From Sphingomonadales bacterium (GTDB taxonomy: Bacteria > Pseudomonadota > Alphaproteobacteria > Sphingomonadales > Sphingomonadaceae): a DNA stretch of 64,000 nt. Each line of letters begins with the position of its first letter. The first letter of the stretch is position 1. Made by a program: the position numbers and the translations under genes. The stretch is taken from assembly GCA_018334165.1 (NCBI GenBank), contig JAGXTB010000245.1, forward strand, positions 22,963 to 86,962, given 5' to 3'. The notes beneath the pieces were generated by a model. It was given only the letters and a program-made list of their open reading frames with translations, ran no database searches and was not told the DNA's origin. This document shows, piece after piece, positions 17,684 through 27,783 of this stretch.

Positions 17684-20600
17684 TCATGATTTCTGACTGC
17701 GTTCGCTTGCGATGATGGCGTCGACGGCTGCATCGATATCATCATCAGAAAGGAACGGTGCTTGGGCATAAATTATCGCCGGCTCCCCACTCAGCCGCGC
17801 GGCTAGATGCCCCAAACCCAGCAGCTGTTCTGCACCTTTCACACCAAGCGCGATCTCGGATGTTCCGACGCTGGCAACCTTCAGGATCAGCCGGTTGCCG
17901 AGATTATCACGCAACTGCATCGGCATGACATTGGCGTCGGGCCGCTGTGCCGCAAAAATGAGGTGCATGCCGGCGGCGCGCGCTTTGACGCCCAGGCGTG
18001 AGACATTCGAGGTCACTGCAGACTTGTAGTCTTCGGTCAGCATCCACTCGGCGAACTCGTCATGGACCAGGAACACGCACGGCAGCCGTTCGGAGGGCGC
18101 GGCCTTGGTGTTGAACGACCGGATGTCGCGCGCGCCATGTGCGCGAAACAGCTCGTAGCGCCGCTCCATCTCGGCAACGAGGCCTTCCATCACCTCGACG
18201 GCTCGGGTCTGGTTGACGATGACCCCGCCCTGGAGGTGCGGCAAGCGTTCGACCGCCGCATAATCAACGCCCATTTTAGGGTCGATCAGATAGATATGGG
18301 CGAGCTGACTTGAGTTCGTCGCGGCAATGTCGAGCAACAGTGCCTGGATCAACACCGACTTGCCCGAACCCGTCGCGCCAGCGACGAGCGTGTGCGGCTC
18401 ATGCTGCTGTCCGCCGGCAAAGGGGCCGCCGAGGTTGAGATACAGGATCTCGCCATCAAGCTCCTTGAGCCCGAGAACGAACGACGTGTTCACCCCGGCC
18501 GCGTTGCGATTGATCTCGCGCCGACCCCACACATCCCAGAGCGACACCAGCTGCCGTTGCGGGCGGGCGACGCCAACCACGATCTCACCGGGCAGGGGTG
18601 AGACCGAAATCAGCCTTAATCCATGCGTCGTGAGCAACGCCGACTGGCGCGCTTCGATGTCTTCGACGCGGAGACGATCCGACCCCATGAAGCGGATGAG
18701 CGCTGCGTTTGGCGTCAGGCGCGTTGCAGTGATCTTGGCCTGAAGATTATAGTTGAGCAGTGCCGAGCGCAGCTTCTGCGCTGTCGCCTCAAGCCAGGTC
18801 TGCGCCTCGGCCGACTCTTCATGCGCCGCTTCGGCACGTGACTGGATGAGTGCTTCAATCCCCGTGCCGGTGACGGGTGCGACTGGCTGAGACGTCTGTT
18901 GCGCGGCAATCGCAGATTCAGCTTGGGTCTGCGGGGCCGAAACAGGTTCCTCTGAAACTAGGGACGCGTTGACTGCCAGATGCGCTGCGAATGGCTCGCC
19001 CGCTGCCCCGACTGGTTGCGGAGGACTCGGAACCGATGGCGTGCCGGAAGCCTCGGTGTCCGCTGACGCACCCCCGCTACCTTGTTCCTTGGGCTCCGGC
19101 TCCTCGCTGGCTATGCCGCCTTCGGGATCACCGTCATCATCGTCCTCATCATAATCATGGGCGATCGGCTTGCTCGCTGGGCCGCTAGTATCGCCGACCT
19201 CAATTGTCTTGGTCCACTCGACACGCGGTGCCGGTTCTTGGAAGTTCGGCGTATCCCAGCTGTGACTCTGTCCAAGACCCGCGCGAATCGGGCCGAGTGG
19301 CGTGCGCGCCTGATAGGCCTTGATCAGCTGACGTAGGCCTTCGCGGGTAAAGCTCTCCTGCAAGCCACCCTTGATTCCGGTCAGCAATTCCTGATCGCCG
19401 TGCGAGCTTCCATCGCCGGCGGGTCCGGAGATGAATATGTGCGAATAGCCACGCAAATCTATTGGCACCGCGCCACGACGGATGCCGTCGCGCACCCTTT
19501 CAAGGAGATTGGGTTGACCAAGCGCCGCAGTACCGTCGAGTAGTAGATCGGCGATCCGCGAGAGCCAAAGATCGCGATCGAGGCGACCCGGGTCGCCGAA
19601 CAAGGCGTCGTCGATCCGCGCCACCGTTTGCCGGAGCTGGCTGCGTGACTTGCGACAAGCTTCGGCCGCACCCGACTGGTCGACATATTTGGCTTCGGTG
19701 ACGATCGCGCGAAGCTGCGGTTTGCCCTCGGCATCGGTCGAGAGGCTCAGGCCGAGAATATCGGCAATGCCCTCTTCTTTCTGGCCAAGCCATTCGGCAT
19801 AGTCGTCGAGCAGGAACCAAGCGACTGCCGCTGCCCCACCCATTTCTTCGGCTATCAGGGCGCGGCTCAATACCAGACCGATCAGCTCGCCGGCCGATAC
19901 ACCACGTTTGGCAGCTCGCAGGACGATATCGCCGGAGATGGCGTTTGCATCCTCAATCATGCGCTTTGCAAGCGCCGCCATTTGGGCGTCGTCGAGTCCG
20001 AGCGAAAGCTCGGTCAGCCGTCGCAGCACTAGGACATGCAGGATGCGCAGTTCAGAAGTCGAAGAGACGACCATGTTGCGCCCATGGGTACGCTGGCGCC
20101 GATAGCGGATGACATTGATGCCCTGCGCGGCGAGCTGCCGCTTATCGAGTAGATCGTCATAGGTCGCGACCCATTCGGCGAGCCCATGCACTTCCTCGAA
20201 CATCGCCTTGAGGCCGCCGTCCTGGAACGAGATTTGGCGCGCGGGCAGATAATGCTCGTCGGGCGCATGAGACTGACGCCGAACGATGTTGGCAACGGCA
20301 TCGACATAGGCCCAGCCGGCATCTGGCTGGCGCGGACATGTGAGATAGCTTGTGGCCTTGAGTTCGTCTTCGGAGGTGACACGGCGGTAAGACCATCGCG
20401 CCGGAACATGCTCAAGCAGGCTCGGATTGTCGGCAATCGCCGGCACCGGAAACCATTGCTCACGTGCCTGTCGTGAAACGACATCGTGCAGGAAGGCGAC
20501 ATCGATCTCGCGCGTCCCGCTGCCGCTTGTCGTTCCACTGTCGAGCATGACGCCAATGCGCAGTTTTGACATAAAGTTGCGTGAGGTCTCGCTCACCACC

Positions 20601-23188
20601 ACCGCATCGGGATCGCCTTCGGTGCGCTCGAGCAGCTCGGTGTAAACTCGCGAAAGACGCGAGCGGTCGCGGTGACGCACCAACACATTGCAGTGCATCT
20701 CATCCTGATCCTGGACGGAACCCAGCGCATTGACGGTAGCTAGTGGCAGTCCTGCCGCATCGCAATTGTAGAGCATGATGCTGAGGTTCGAGCGCTCATG
20801 CGGCTGCAAGTCGAGATAGCGTTGAAGCAGGCTGCGGATCTGCCTGGCAGCCTCGACTGGATCGACGTCGGTGGTGGCTTCGGACGGATCGCGCACCGGT
20901 CGCTCAACCAGGCTGTATTCGTTCACTGTGCTGGTCTCGGCCAACAGGATCGCTTCGCTGCCGTCATAACCAACCGCGACCTCCGGGAAAAGCGGATGGG
21001 CGAGCTCGTCGCGTAAGTCTGAAAAGAACAGACGGGGATCGCCGAAATTAACATCGACGTCCGAGAGAAGATAGTCGGCAAGACCAGCGACTGAGCGCAT
21101 CTTCGACGCACTCGCGGCAAGCCGCAGCGGGTGCCAAGGGGCAACAATCGCTGACGGTCCGCCACCTAATATGCGGACGGTACCGATACTGAGCAGCGGC
21201 TCCCACAAGTCCCGGCGATTGAGGTCGCCGACTGCGTGCGCGAGCAAGGCGCCAAGCAACGCGCCATACGCGTCGGCCTGCGCGATCAGCGTGCCCGAGG
21301 CGTAGCCCGAGCTTTGCAGCGCGGTGAGCGCCTGCCCATAGAGTTCGGCGAAATGTGTCCAGGCGGCTTCGATTGCCGCGAAACCAATGGCGTCGATCTG
21401 CCCACCGTCCCGGGCAGCTTTCAACGCCTTGGGAAATAGCTTGGCGATGTCATCGCCGGCGTTAGTGCGTGGTACCAATGTGCCTGCATCCTGGCCAAAG
21501 GCAGGCTGCAAAGTGCCGACATCAGTGAGCGACACGGCCTGCAGGGCGCCCTTGCGGCTGACCGGCAGACGCGCGACGTGGCTGCGCACGAAGGGTCGCT
21601 TAAGCAGCCGCCCGATGTCCTTGGGCAATTCAAGCCCGATTACGCCAGGCTCGGCAGACCAGATGAGCTGCACTGTCGCGCGCTCACTACCGACGGACAA
21701 GGCAACATCGAATTTGATCTGAATCGCGCCGCGCGCGGTCGATTCGTTCCGCCGGTACTTCTTCTGCCGCGCTTTCGCGCGATCAAGTAGCTCTTCATAT
21801 TCGAAGAGGTGCGGCACATCCCATTCGACCGCCAAGCCAATCAGGTCCTTGAGGCCGCGATAGCGGAGACCGAAAGACAGCCCGACATCAGCGTTGAGGT
21901 CGAGGAATTGGTTGCGAGTTCGCCGCGACGATTTGATTACCAGCCTACGCGATCCGCCGATAAGATTGACTTGCCCGAACAGCCGTTCGATCGCGCGCAA
22001 AAGCCCTTCAAGGAAATCCGTGCACTCGATCGGGCGGCCGAAAATGAACCGCTCCCATTTGACGCGCAGAGACTTGTCCTGCCCAAGCTCGTCGCGATGT
22101 GCCTCAAAGAAATCGCGGTCATCGTCACGCGTCTCCTTGAGCGACCGGGTCCTAAGCGTCGCCAGATAGTCTTGATCAGCCGTGCTCAGCCGGTCCGGCA
22201 GCGTGAAGTCGAAGAAGTTGATCGTCTCTTGGGCGAACGATGTCTTCTTGAGCTTAATGCCCGAGAAGAGCTGAAGAACGCTCTGCCCTTCCCATTCAAA
22301 GCTCGCCAACGCTTCGGCCTCAGGCCCCCAACCGGGCGCAGTGTCGATGAAGGCATCGATCGTCGCATGGACTTCCGCCGGGATATCTTCGCGCACCTCG
22401 TCGAACTGGCTACGCAGTTCCTCGCTCTCGATGATCTGCCGATTGGGGCGCTGCTTGACCAGCAGCGGCTTGCGGTCAGACACCAGCTTCTCGAACAGCT
22501 TTTTCCAGCGCCGAGGCTGCTCGCGATCCTTGTCGCCAAGCGCCATGAAAAAGCCACTGTCACGAGGTAGACGCAGAGCCGGCAGGGCCCATCCCAACGC
22601 CGCCGCAACCGGTACCGCCTCGTTCTCGATCCGCTCGCGCGTCATTGCGACATAGGTGCCGACTTGATGCAGCGTCCAATCGTCGGCGCTGTTCAAGCCT
22701 TTGAGGGCTGCCTTCCAACCGACGATCTGACCTTCGCTCAAACCCAGCCCGGCTGCGGCAGCGTCGACCCAGGGCCCAGATTCCTCGGTGAGCTGCTTTG
22801 CCCCGATCAGCGTTACGTCGCCAAGCGATGCACCCTGATCATCGTCGGTGTTCGCCAGCAGCATCGCAGGCTGGTCACAGGCTGAGTTTCGGACGCGCAC
22901 GGTGCGCTCATCGGTGATGACTGTTTCGGGCAACCCGAATGGTCCCACCAGATCGCGCGGCAGTGCAATCAACAGCTTGCTTGCAGTAGCAGGCTCGGCA
23001 AGCAACGCACGCGTGATCGCCGCAACTTGTTCGCCCGTCAATCGGTCTAGCAGATACCGCGCAAGTTCATCGTCGGGCGTTAAAGCCTCGAGGCGCAAGC
23101 GAATGGAGGTCGCGCCGGCGGCGCCGATCAGATCTGACGGGGTCACGTGGCTTGGGCTCGCTGGAAGGGGTTTTCGACATAGGCGCAA
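17684..23188 (-). CDS. sspH: SspH/DptH-like protein: putative PD-(D/E)xK nuclease with FtsK motor
   Basis: The 1834-residue protein has a long N-terminal region without clear motifs. At about 1140-1170 comes a PD-(D/E)xK-like pattern (ADILGLSLS ... IVTEAKYV). An acidic linker follows (about 1350-1370), then a C-terminal FtsK/HerA-type motor with Walker A GATGSGKS near 1604, Walker B FLVHDEFAEW near 1710 and HLIFAAQRPDANVM near 1740. DptH of the Dnd restriction set and SspH of the Ssp set have comparable size and an FtsK-like end. SspFGH is reported to damage DNA lacking phosphorothioate. The start overlaps sspG by 46 bases; a start further in is possible. Confidence 0.75.
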   Translation of the reverse strand: MRLCRKPLPASPSHVTPSDLIGAAGATSIRLRLEALTPDDELARYLLDRLTGEQVAAITRALLAEPATASKLLIALPRDLVGPFGLPETVITDERTVRVRNSACDQPAMLLANTDDDQGASLGDVTLIGAKQLTEESGPWVDAAAAGLGLSEGQIVGWKAALKGLNSADDWTLHQVGTYVAMTRERIENEAVPVAAALGWALPALRLPRDSGFFMALGDKDREQPRRWKKLFEKLVSDRKPLLVKQRPNRQIIESEELRSQFDEVREDIPAEVHATIDAFIDTAPGWGPEAEALASFEWEGQSVLQLFSGIKLKKTSFAQETINFFDFTLPDRLSTADQDYLATLRTRSLKETRDDDRDFFEAHRDELGQDKSLRVKWERFIFGRPIECTDFLEGLLRAIERLFGQVNLIGGSRRLVIKSSRRTRNQFLDLNADVGLSFGLRYRGLKDLIGLAVEWDVPHLFEYEELLDRAKARQKKYRRNESTARGAIQIKFDVALSVGSERATVQLIWSAEPGVIGLELPKDIGRLLKRPFVRSHVARLPVSRKGALQAVSLTDVGTLQPAFGQDAGTLVPRTNAGDDIAKLFPKALKAARDGGQIDAIGFAAIEAAWTHFAELYGQALTALQSSGYASGTLIAQADAYGALLGALLAHAVGDLNRRDLWEPLLSIGTVRILGGGPSAIVAPWHPLRLAASASKMRSVAGLADYLLSDVDVNFGDPRLFFSDLRDELAHPLFPEVAVGYDGSEAILLAETSTVNEYSLVERPVRDPSEATTDVDPVEAARQIRSLLQRYLDLQPHERSNLSIMLYNCDAAGLPLATVNALGSVQDQDEMHCNVLVRHRDRSRLSRVYTELLERTEGDPDAVVVSETSRNFMSKLRIGVMLDSGTTSGSGTREIDVAFLHDVVSRQAREQWFPVPAIADNPSLLEHVPARWSYRRVTSEDELKATSYLTCPRQPDAGWAYVDAVANIVRRQSHAPDEHYLPARQISFQDGGLKAMFEEVHGLAEWVATYDDLLDKRQLAAQGINVIRYRRQRTHGRNMVVSSTSELRILHVLVLRRLTELSLGLDDAQMAALAKRMIEDANAISGDIVLRAAKRGVSAGELIGLVLSRALIAEEMGGAAAVAWFLLDDYAEWLGQKEEGIADILGLSLSTDAEGKPQLRAIVTEAKYVDQSGAAEACRKSRSQLRQTVARIDDALFGDPGRLDRDLWLSRIADLLLDGTAALGQPNLLERVRDGIRRGAVPIDLRGYSHIFISGPAGDGSSHGDQELLTGIKGGLQESFTREGLRQLIKAYQARTPLGPIRAGLGQSHSWDTPNFQEPAPRVEWTKTIEVGDTSGPASKPIAHDYDEDDDDGDPEGGIASEEPEPKEQGSGGASADTEASGTPSVPSPPQPVGAAGEPFAAHLAVNASLVSEEPVSAPQTQAESAIAAQQTSQPVAPVTGTGIEALIQSRAEAAHEESAEAQTWLEATAQKLRSALLNYNLQAKITATRLTPNAALIRFMGSDRLRVEDIEARQSALLTTHGLRLISVSPLPGEIVVGVARPQRQLVSLWDVWGRREINRNAAGVNTSFVLGLKELDGEILYLNLGGPFAGGQQHEPHTLVAGATGSGKSVLIQALLLDIAATNSSQLAHIYLIDPKMGVDYAAVERLPHLQGGVIVNQTRAVEVMEGLVAEMERRYELFRAHGARDIRSFNTKAAPSERLPCVFLVHDEFAEWMLTEDYKSAVTSNVSRLGVKARAAGMHLIFAAQRPDANVMPMQLRDNLGNRLILKVASVGTSEIALGVKGAEQLLGLGHLAARLSGEPAIIYAQAPFLSDDDIDAAVDAIIASERSQKS

Positions 23189-24690
23189 CTATCGGAGAGC
23201 CGCTTCAAGAGCCCGAGGCTGGCAAGTCGCTCTTCCAAGCGGTGCGCGTTGTCGGAAAAATCCTCTTGGTCGGCGGTGCCGGAATCAATGAATTGGCGCG
23301 CCTGCGCGTCACCGATCACAAAGCCATAACGCTCGTGAATGCGCACCAGAAAATCCTTGAACTCGAGGCGTTCGCTTACACAGGCGATGACAAGCGTTTT
23401 GAGAAGTCGGTCGGTCGGGGCGTACCGGACCCGGCGGCTCGATCGGCGAGACGACAGGCCGATCACGCGGGCCCAGCTCATGTGGATCTTGCCCACATGC
23501 TGTTTGTGGCGAACGGTTGCGCGCTCGACAAGCGCATCGACAAGAGCCCGCGGTTCGGCCGAGAGTTCATCATCATCGCCATCGGGCCAGCCAAATTCCT
23601 GCTTCAATATGTCGATGGCGTTGAGCGTGGGATCGTCCGAGGCCAACGCTTCGGTCCAAGCGCCGGTCTCGGTAACTCGTCGCACGAAGCGTTCGATTGC
23701 CTGCTGCGGCAGCATGTTGTTGTGCTGGTAGCTATCGGCCGAGAGGTCACGCACCACCGATTTACGGGGAGAAACGATCTCGCACACCAGGCTGATCGGC
23801 GGTCGGTCGAGCAGCTCGCGCGCACGGTCGAGCTGATATAAAATGAGATTCAGGCCCGTCATTGTGACGAGATGCGGGATCGCGTCATGCGCCGGGATTG
23901 GCAGATTCAGGATCGCCAGCCAGTCAGTGGCCAATCGGTCGAAGGTTGGATGGCTTGAGCAAGGCAGATAAGCGCCGGCGCGTTCCTGCTTGGCTAGCTG
24001 CTGCTCGCCCTGCAAGGCATGCGCCATACTGTCATAGGGTGCCGGGCTTTCGAGGAAGCGACTGACCAGCAGTCCACGCAAGGCATCGGTATGCTGGCTG
24101 CGGCTCAGCATCAAATAGAGGAGTTCGCCGGATCGCGCGAAAAAGCGGCGGTCGTTCGAGACGCTGCCGCTCGGCTTGACGTTCACATCCTCGTACAGCG
24201 CGTGTGGACCGAAGGGAAAAACAAACTTCGAACTCCAGCGCTTGTTGCTCGTCCCTTCGATCGCCGAGCCTTGGAGAAAGCTCAGTACGGCGGCAAAATC
24301 GTCGAAATTCTCGAACCGGTCGCGCAGATAGGCGAAGTCAGGCCGCTCGATACCACCAGCGCTCTCGGCCATTCTTTCGAGCCACATCGCCCAGGCCGCT
24401 TCGTCCGATCGCGCCTCTGCGCGCACCGTCATGATATGCGGGTTGTTGAAGACGAGATTGCGCAGCCGCAATTGCAGCTGCGGTTTGTACGACAGGCTGT
24501 TGAGGCGCTCCTCCTTGAGCGCTCGACCCTCTCGGTGTTCGGCGAGCAGAACCGTCATGAATTCGAGGAAAATCAGCCAGGGCCCCTGCTCGTCGTGCAA
24601 ACGATGGCCCCAGATCGCCTCGTCGATCCAGAATGCCGGACCTGCACGATCTTCAAATTCGATAGGGCGGGCCAGGATTTCCATTGTCAT
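23143..24690 (-). CDS. sspG: SspG/DptG-like restriction component of unknown fold
   Basis: This 515-residue soluble protein has no motif I can name and no membrane segment. It lies between the SspF-like ATPase (ATGA overlap at 24687-24690) and the SspH-like motor (46-base overlap), the position and size of DptG in dptFGH and SspG in sspFGH operons. The assignment therefore rests on operon order, not on sequence features. Loss of this gene would be expected to inactivate restriction if the comparison holds. Confidence 0.6.
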   Translation of the reverse strand: MTMEILARPIEFEDRAGPAFWIDEAIWGHRLHDEQGPWLIFLEFMTVLLAEHREGRALKEERLNSLSYKPQLQLRLRNLVFNNPHIMTVRAEARSDEAAWAMWLERMAESAGGIERPDFAYLRDRFENFDDFAAVLSFLQGSAIEGTSNKRWSSKFVFPFGPHALYEDVNVKPSGSVSNDRRFFARSGELLYLMLSRSQHTDALRGLLVSRFLESPAPYDSMAHALQGEQQLAKQERAGAYLPCSSHPTFDRLATDWLAILNLPIPAHDAIPHLVTMTGLNLILYQLDRARELLDRPPISLVCEIVSPRKSVVRDLSADSYQHNNMLPQQAIERFVRRVTETGAWTEALASDDPTLNAIDILKQEFGWPDGDDDELSAEPRALVDALVERATVRHKQHVGKIHMSWARVIGLSSRRSSRRVRYAPTDRLLKTLVIACVSERLEFKDFLVRIHERYGFVIGDAQARQFIDSGTADQEDFSDNAHRLEERLASLGLLKRLSDSCAYVENPFQRAQAT

Positions 24691-26648
24691 ACCCGCACGA
24701 TCACCCGGCGCGGCTGGGCGCGACCATCGGGATTGAGTTCGATGAAGCGCAGGACCAGCTCACCAGCAGGCGATTCCTCCTCGCCGTCGAGCTTGCGCCG
24801 ATTTTCGGTCTCGCGCAGCAGCCGCGCCTTAAAGGCCAGCAAATCCTCATGGCATTCGAGCGAGAAGCTGCTCGGCAGCGCGCCTTCGGCGACGCGGCCA
24901 AGAAATTCGAAGCGCGTCGGCGACAAGGACAGGAAAACCGGGGCAATCTCACTGCCTCGCACCAGCTTGACCGACACGCCAAAGCCGCCACTTTGGTCGG
25001 CTACGATGCTGACTTCTTCGCCGCCCGAGCGCGGGACCGAAATCAGCTCGTCGAGGAGCGGGCTACGCTTCGACTGCGAGTAGCTGCCCGAGGTCGCCAG
25101 CACGAGCTCATCCTGGTTCTGCACTAGCATTCCGGTGAAAATGCGATTGAGACCGCGCACCACCATGTTCAGGGCCGACCGCGGCACGGCCTGCCGCGCC
25201 GCAATCTTTTCGGCAACCTCAAGATAGAGGCCGGCGTAGCGGAACACGGTCAGGTCCCAGAGATCATAATCATCTGCTTTAGCGTCGGGCATCGTGAAGA
25301 ACAGACGCTGACGCTGCGCGCGCAGCACTCCAAGAAAACTCGAACGATCGCCATCATCGGCGCCTTCGAGATAGCTGCGCTGCGCCGTCGCATAGGCAGG
25401 CGTCGCGCCATAGACTGGATCGCCCAGTACCAGCGCGGCATAGTCGGCGGAGTAAGCCGGATCGTCAGCTCCATAAACCAGGAGATTGTCGACCCGGTTG
25501 CTGGTCTCAGCGCCGATGCCGAAGGCGTTGAGTTTGCGAAACAGCTCGGTCTTCTCGGCCTTGCTGGCTTTCAGATTCTCGCCAAAGACATTACGGTAGA
25601 TGCTCGCAAGGTCGGACTTGCCGGACGCCTGGATCGCCGTGACATCGTTGCAGCTCATCAAGCCGTCGCGCGCGTCTGGATGTCCGAGAATCGCATTTGA
25701 GACCAGCGCCAGCAGCTGCCGCACCGGGAAATGGCTACCATTTCGTTCGCTGAGCTCGATCAACTCCGTTAGTCGGCGTTTGAACAGATCGTCCTGATCC
25801 TCACCGATAAGCCGGCTGCGATTTTCGAAGATTGGGCATTTGCCGTCGCCGCTGGCGTCGCAACTCTCACAACCTGCCCAGCCCTCATGGCCGGTTACCT
25901 CGTTGATGATGGCCATCGCCATATCGGCGGCCGGCGACCGGCTGAGATCGGTCAGGTTGAGCGCAATGCCGGCGTCCGAGCTGACGCTGGTCACTAGCAA
26001 GTCTTCGACCACCTTCCCGACGCGCACCACTTCGGGCGTGGATGGTGCGGATTTGAGCTTCTCGAGAAGCTGGCCGTGATTGGCTGCGAACAGGTAGAAA
26101 GTTTGGGTTCCCGGATCGCCGACGTCACGCGCGAACTCGACGATCAGCTCATCGCTCTCATCGTCGCGCAGCTCGCTCAAATCCTTGACGATAACGAGCG
26201 TCCGTACTCCGACGGCGAGGCGCTGGATCTTGTCGCCGTGGTTCCAAGTGGTGACGTCTCCGCCTAGTTCCGTCCAAACTTCGCGGCAATGATAGGTTTT
26301 GCCATCGCCAGCGGTGCCGGTAATGATGTGCGAAACGGGCGTGTCGCCCTGGAACATCGCGACGAGTTCGTCGCGAAGCGGCGCAGGTAGTGTGATCGGA
26401 CGGATCTTGTGGCGCCGCAATGCTCGCTGAATCGACTCATCGTACATGTTGTCGTTGGTCGGAATCGGCCCGTAGTTCCGAAGAAAACGCACCCATGCTG
26501 CGGTGGTTGGATTCGCCAACAAGCCCTGCCCCCAAAAGTTTCCGAAATAGGCACACCCTGTGCGAATCGGTCTACGACGTTCGTAACTTAGCGCCAGTAA
26601 TCGGAAACTACCGATAACATCGAAATTCTGAAAACAAATGGTGCTCAA
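24687..26648 (-). CDS. sspF: SspF/DptF-like P-loop ATPase
   Basis: The 653-residue protein has Walker A ITGTAGDGKTYHC near residues 108-120, close to the GTAGxGKT motif of DptF. An acidic segment TLVIVKDLSEL near 150-160 resembles Walker B. A possible zinc cluster CESCDASGDGKC lies near 260-271. It is first in the minus-strand operon F-G-H-DUF262-kinase. DptF/SspF are ATPases of the phosphorothioate-linked restriction complex. The ATG at 26648 is the first in frame; an internal start (for instance the Met of NDNMYDES, about residue 68) cannot be excluded. Confidence 0.68.
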   Translation of the reverse strand: MSTICFQNFDVIGSFRLLALSYERRRPIRTGCAYFGNFWGQGLLANPTTAAWVRFLRNYGPIPTNDNMYDESIQRALRRHKIRPITLPAPLRDELVAMFQGDTPVSHIITGTAGDGKTYHCREVWTELGGDVTTWNHGDKIQRLAVGVRTLVIVKDLSELRDDESDELIVEFARDVGDPGTQTFYLFAANHGQLLEKLKSAPSTPEVVRVGKVVEDLLVTSVSSDAGIALNLTDLSRSPAADMAMAIINEVTGHEGWAGCESCDASGDGKCPIFENRSRLIGEDQDDLFKRRLTELIELSERNGSHFPVRQLLALVSNAILGHPDARDGLMSCNDVTAIQASGKSDLASIYRNVFGENLKASKAEKTELFRKLNAFGIGAETSNRVDNLLVYGADDPAYSADYAALVLGDPVYGATPAYATAQRSYLEGADDGDRSSFLGVLRAQRQRLFFTMPDAKADDYDLWDLTVFRYAGLYLEVAEKIAARQAVPRSALNMVVRGLNRIFTGMLVQNQDELVLATSGSYSQSKRSPLLDELISVPRSGGEEVSIVADQSGGFGVSVKLVRGSEIAPVFLSLSPTRFEFLGRVAEGALPSSFSLECHEDLLAFKARLLRETENRRKLDGEEESPAGELVLRFIELNPDGRAQPRRVIVRV

Positions 26649-26838
26649 TCCTGCCTGAAAAGCGCCTCACGTAGAGAATGGCAGGGCGGTAGGCTGCTTT
26701 GTACACCCATAAGAAACCAGGAAAGTTTTTCAATCGAGATCGGCAGCCGCCCAGTCAGGCGCTCAGCTACAAGGGCGGCAGCCGACCAGACCCTGGCATT
26801 CCAGCATCGGGGATGCACTCCGACGCTTCCTACCACAG

Positions 26839-27021
26839 CTATGTTTGCGGAACTTGCCGTCCCAGATAGCGCCTCACCCGATCACAAGTCTTAGCCCTTG
26901 GTAGGCGGCCAGATCTCAGATCCTCCACGAACCGCGGGTCGCCAACTGCAAGCCGGCCAAATTTGCTCGGTGGCATCCGGTGTTGCGCAAGGTAGGTCTC
27001 GATCTGATCCAGAAGCTCCAT
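26839..27021 (-). CDS. Small conserved alphaproteobacterial protein of unknown function
   Basis: The 60-residue product starts MELLDQIETYL, continues SKFGRLAVGDPRFVEDLRSG and ends basic (RVRRYLGRQV). The pattern resembles small HTH-like proteins found beside LexA-like regulators in this order. The frame is open upstream to 27078, but homologous-looking sequence begins at the Met at 27021. It is divergent from the S24 repressor gene, sharing a 107-base gap. Confidence 0.6.
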   Translation of the reverse strand: MELLDQIETYLAQHRMPPSKFGRLAVGDPRFVEDLRSGRLPRAKTCDRVRRYLGRQVPQT

Positions 27022-27128
27022 CAGCGTCCGACTCACTTTAGGCTTGTGTTCTTGGTATGTTCCGTATAGGGCGCCCATCCTAGAGTCTAGGATTTTTTCC
27101 TATACAGGCAGCTTTGGAACCGAGAGAC

Positions 27129-27773
27129 ATGGACGAGGCACGCGAAGCGCTCGACCGCCTGATCCTTGAACGGCGGGTCAATTATTCCGGGATTTCCCGG
27201 CTGTTGGGGCGCAACACTTCTTATATCCAGCAGTATCTCAAGAAGGGCAGTCCGCGGCATCTCGACGAGCGGGATCGCGGCATCCTCGCCCGATTCTTCG
27301 GAGTCGATGAAGCGACCCTTGGCGGCCCCTCCCGCCGCTCGGGACCGGTTATCGACCTCGTTCAGGTGCCGATCCTCGATGTCGAGGCGTCAGCCGGTCA
27401 CGGCGCCCTCGCCGAGATGGAAGCCAAGAGCGCGCAGTTCGGGTTCGATCCGAACTGGCTGCGCAAGCTTACCGCCAGCAAAAGCCCGAGCCTCTCGATC
27501 ATTGGAGTGCGTGGAGATTCGATGGAGCCGACACTGAGCGACGGCGACGATGTCTTGGTCGACCTCGGCGACAATCAGACGCGGTTGCGCGACGGGATCT
27601 ATGTCCTGCGCATGGATGATGCGCTGGCGGTGAAGCGCATTGCAATCGAGCCGCAGGGGCGCAAGGTTTCGGTAGTAAGCGACAATTCCGCCTACCCGAC
27701 CTGGAACGGCCTCGATCGCCGGACGGTGAACATCGTCGGCCGGGTGCTTTGGTTCGGGCGAAAGTTGCAGTAG
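27129..27773 (+). CDS. S24-family (LexA/CI-like) repressor-protease
   Basis: The 214-residue protein combines an N-terminal HTH (residues about 17-45, YSGISRLLGRNTSYIQQYL) with a C-terminal S24 self-cleaving peptidase. The peptidase has serine in IGVRGDSMEPTL (about 133-144) and lysine in AVKRI (about 173-177). Such proteins repress their targets and cleave themselves on RecA activation. The ATG at 27129 is preferred over the TTG at 27114. Divergent from the small protein at 26839-27021, it may regulate that gene, itself, or the ssp restriction operon behind it; only proximity supports the last idea. The sequence EASAGHGALAE may mark the cleavage region. Confidence 0.85.
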   Translation: MDEAREALDRLILERRVNYSGISRLLGRNTSYIQQYLKKGSPRHLDERDRGILARFFGVDEATLGGPSRRSGPVIDLVQVPILDVEASAGHGALAEMEAKSAQFGFDPNWLRKLTASKSPSLSIIGVRGDSMEPTLSDGDDVLVDLGDNQTRLRDGIYVLRMDDALAVKRIAIEPQGRKVSVVSDNSAYPTWNGLDRRTVNIVGRVLWFGRKLQ

Positions 27774-27783
27774 CTACAATCAA

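Noticed and set aside
26645..26836. 63-residue minus-strand open frame just before the SspF-like gene
   Set aside because: No family or ribosome site is apparent and its stop overlaps the start of the ATPase gene by chance-compatible bases; kept out for lack of support.
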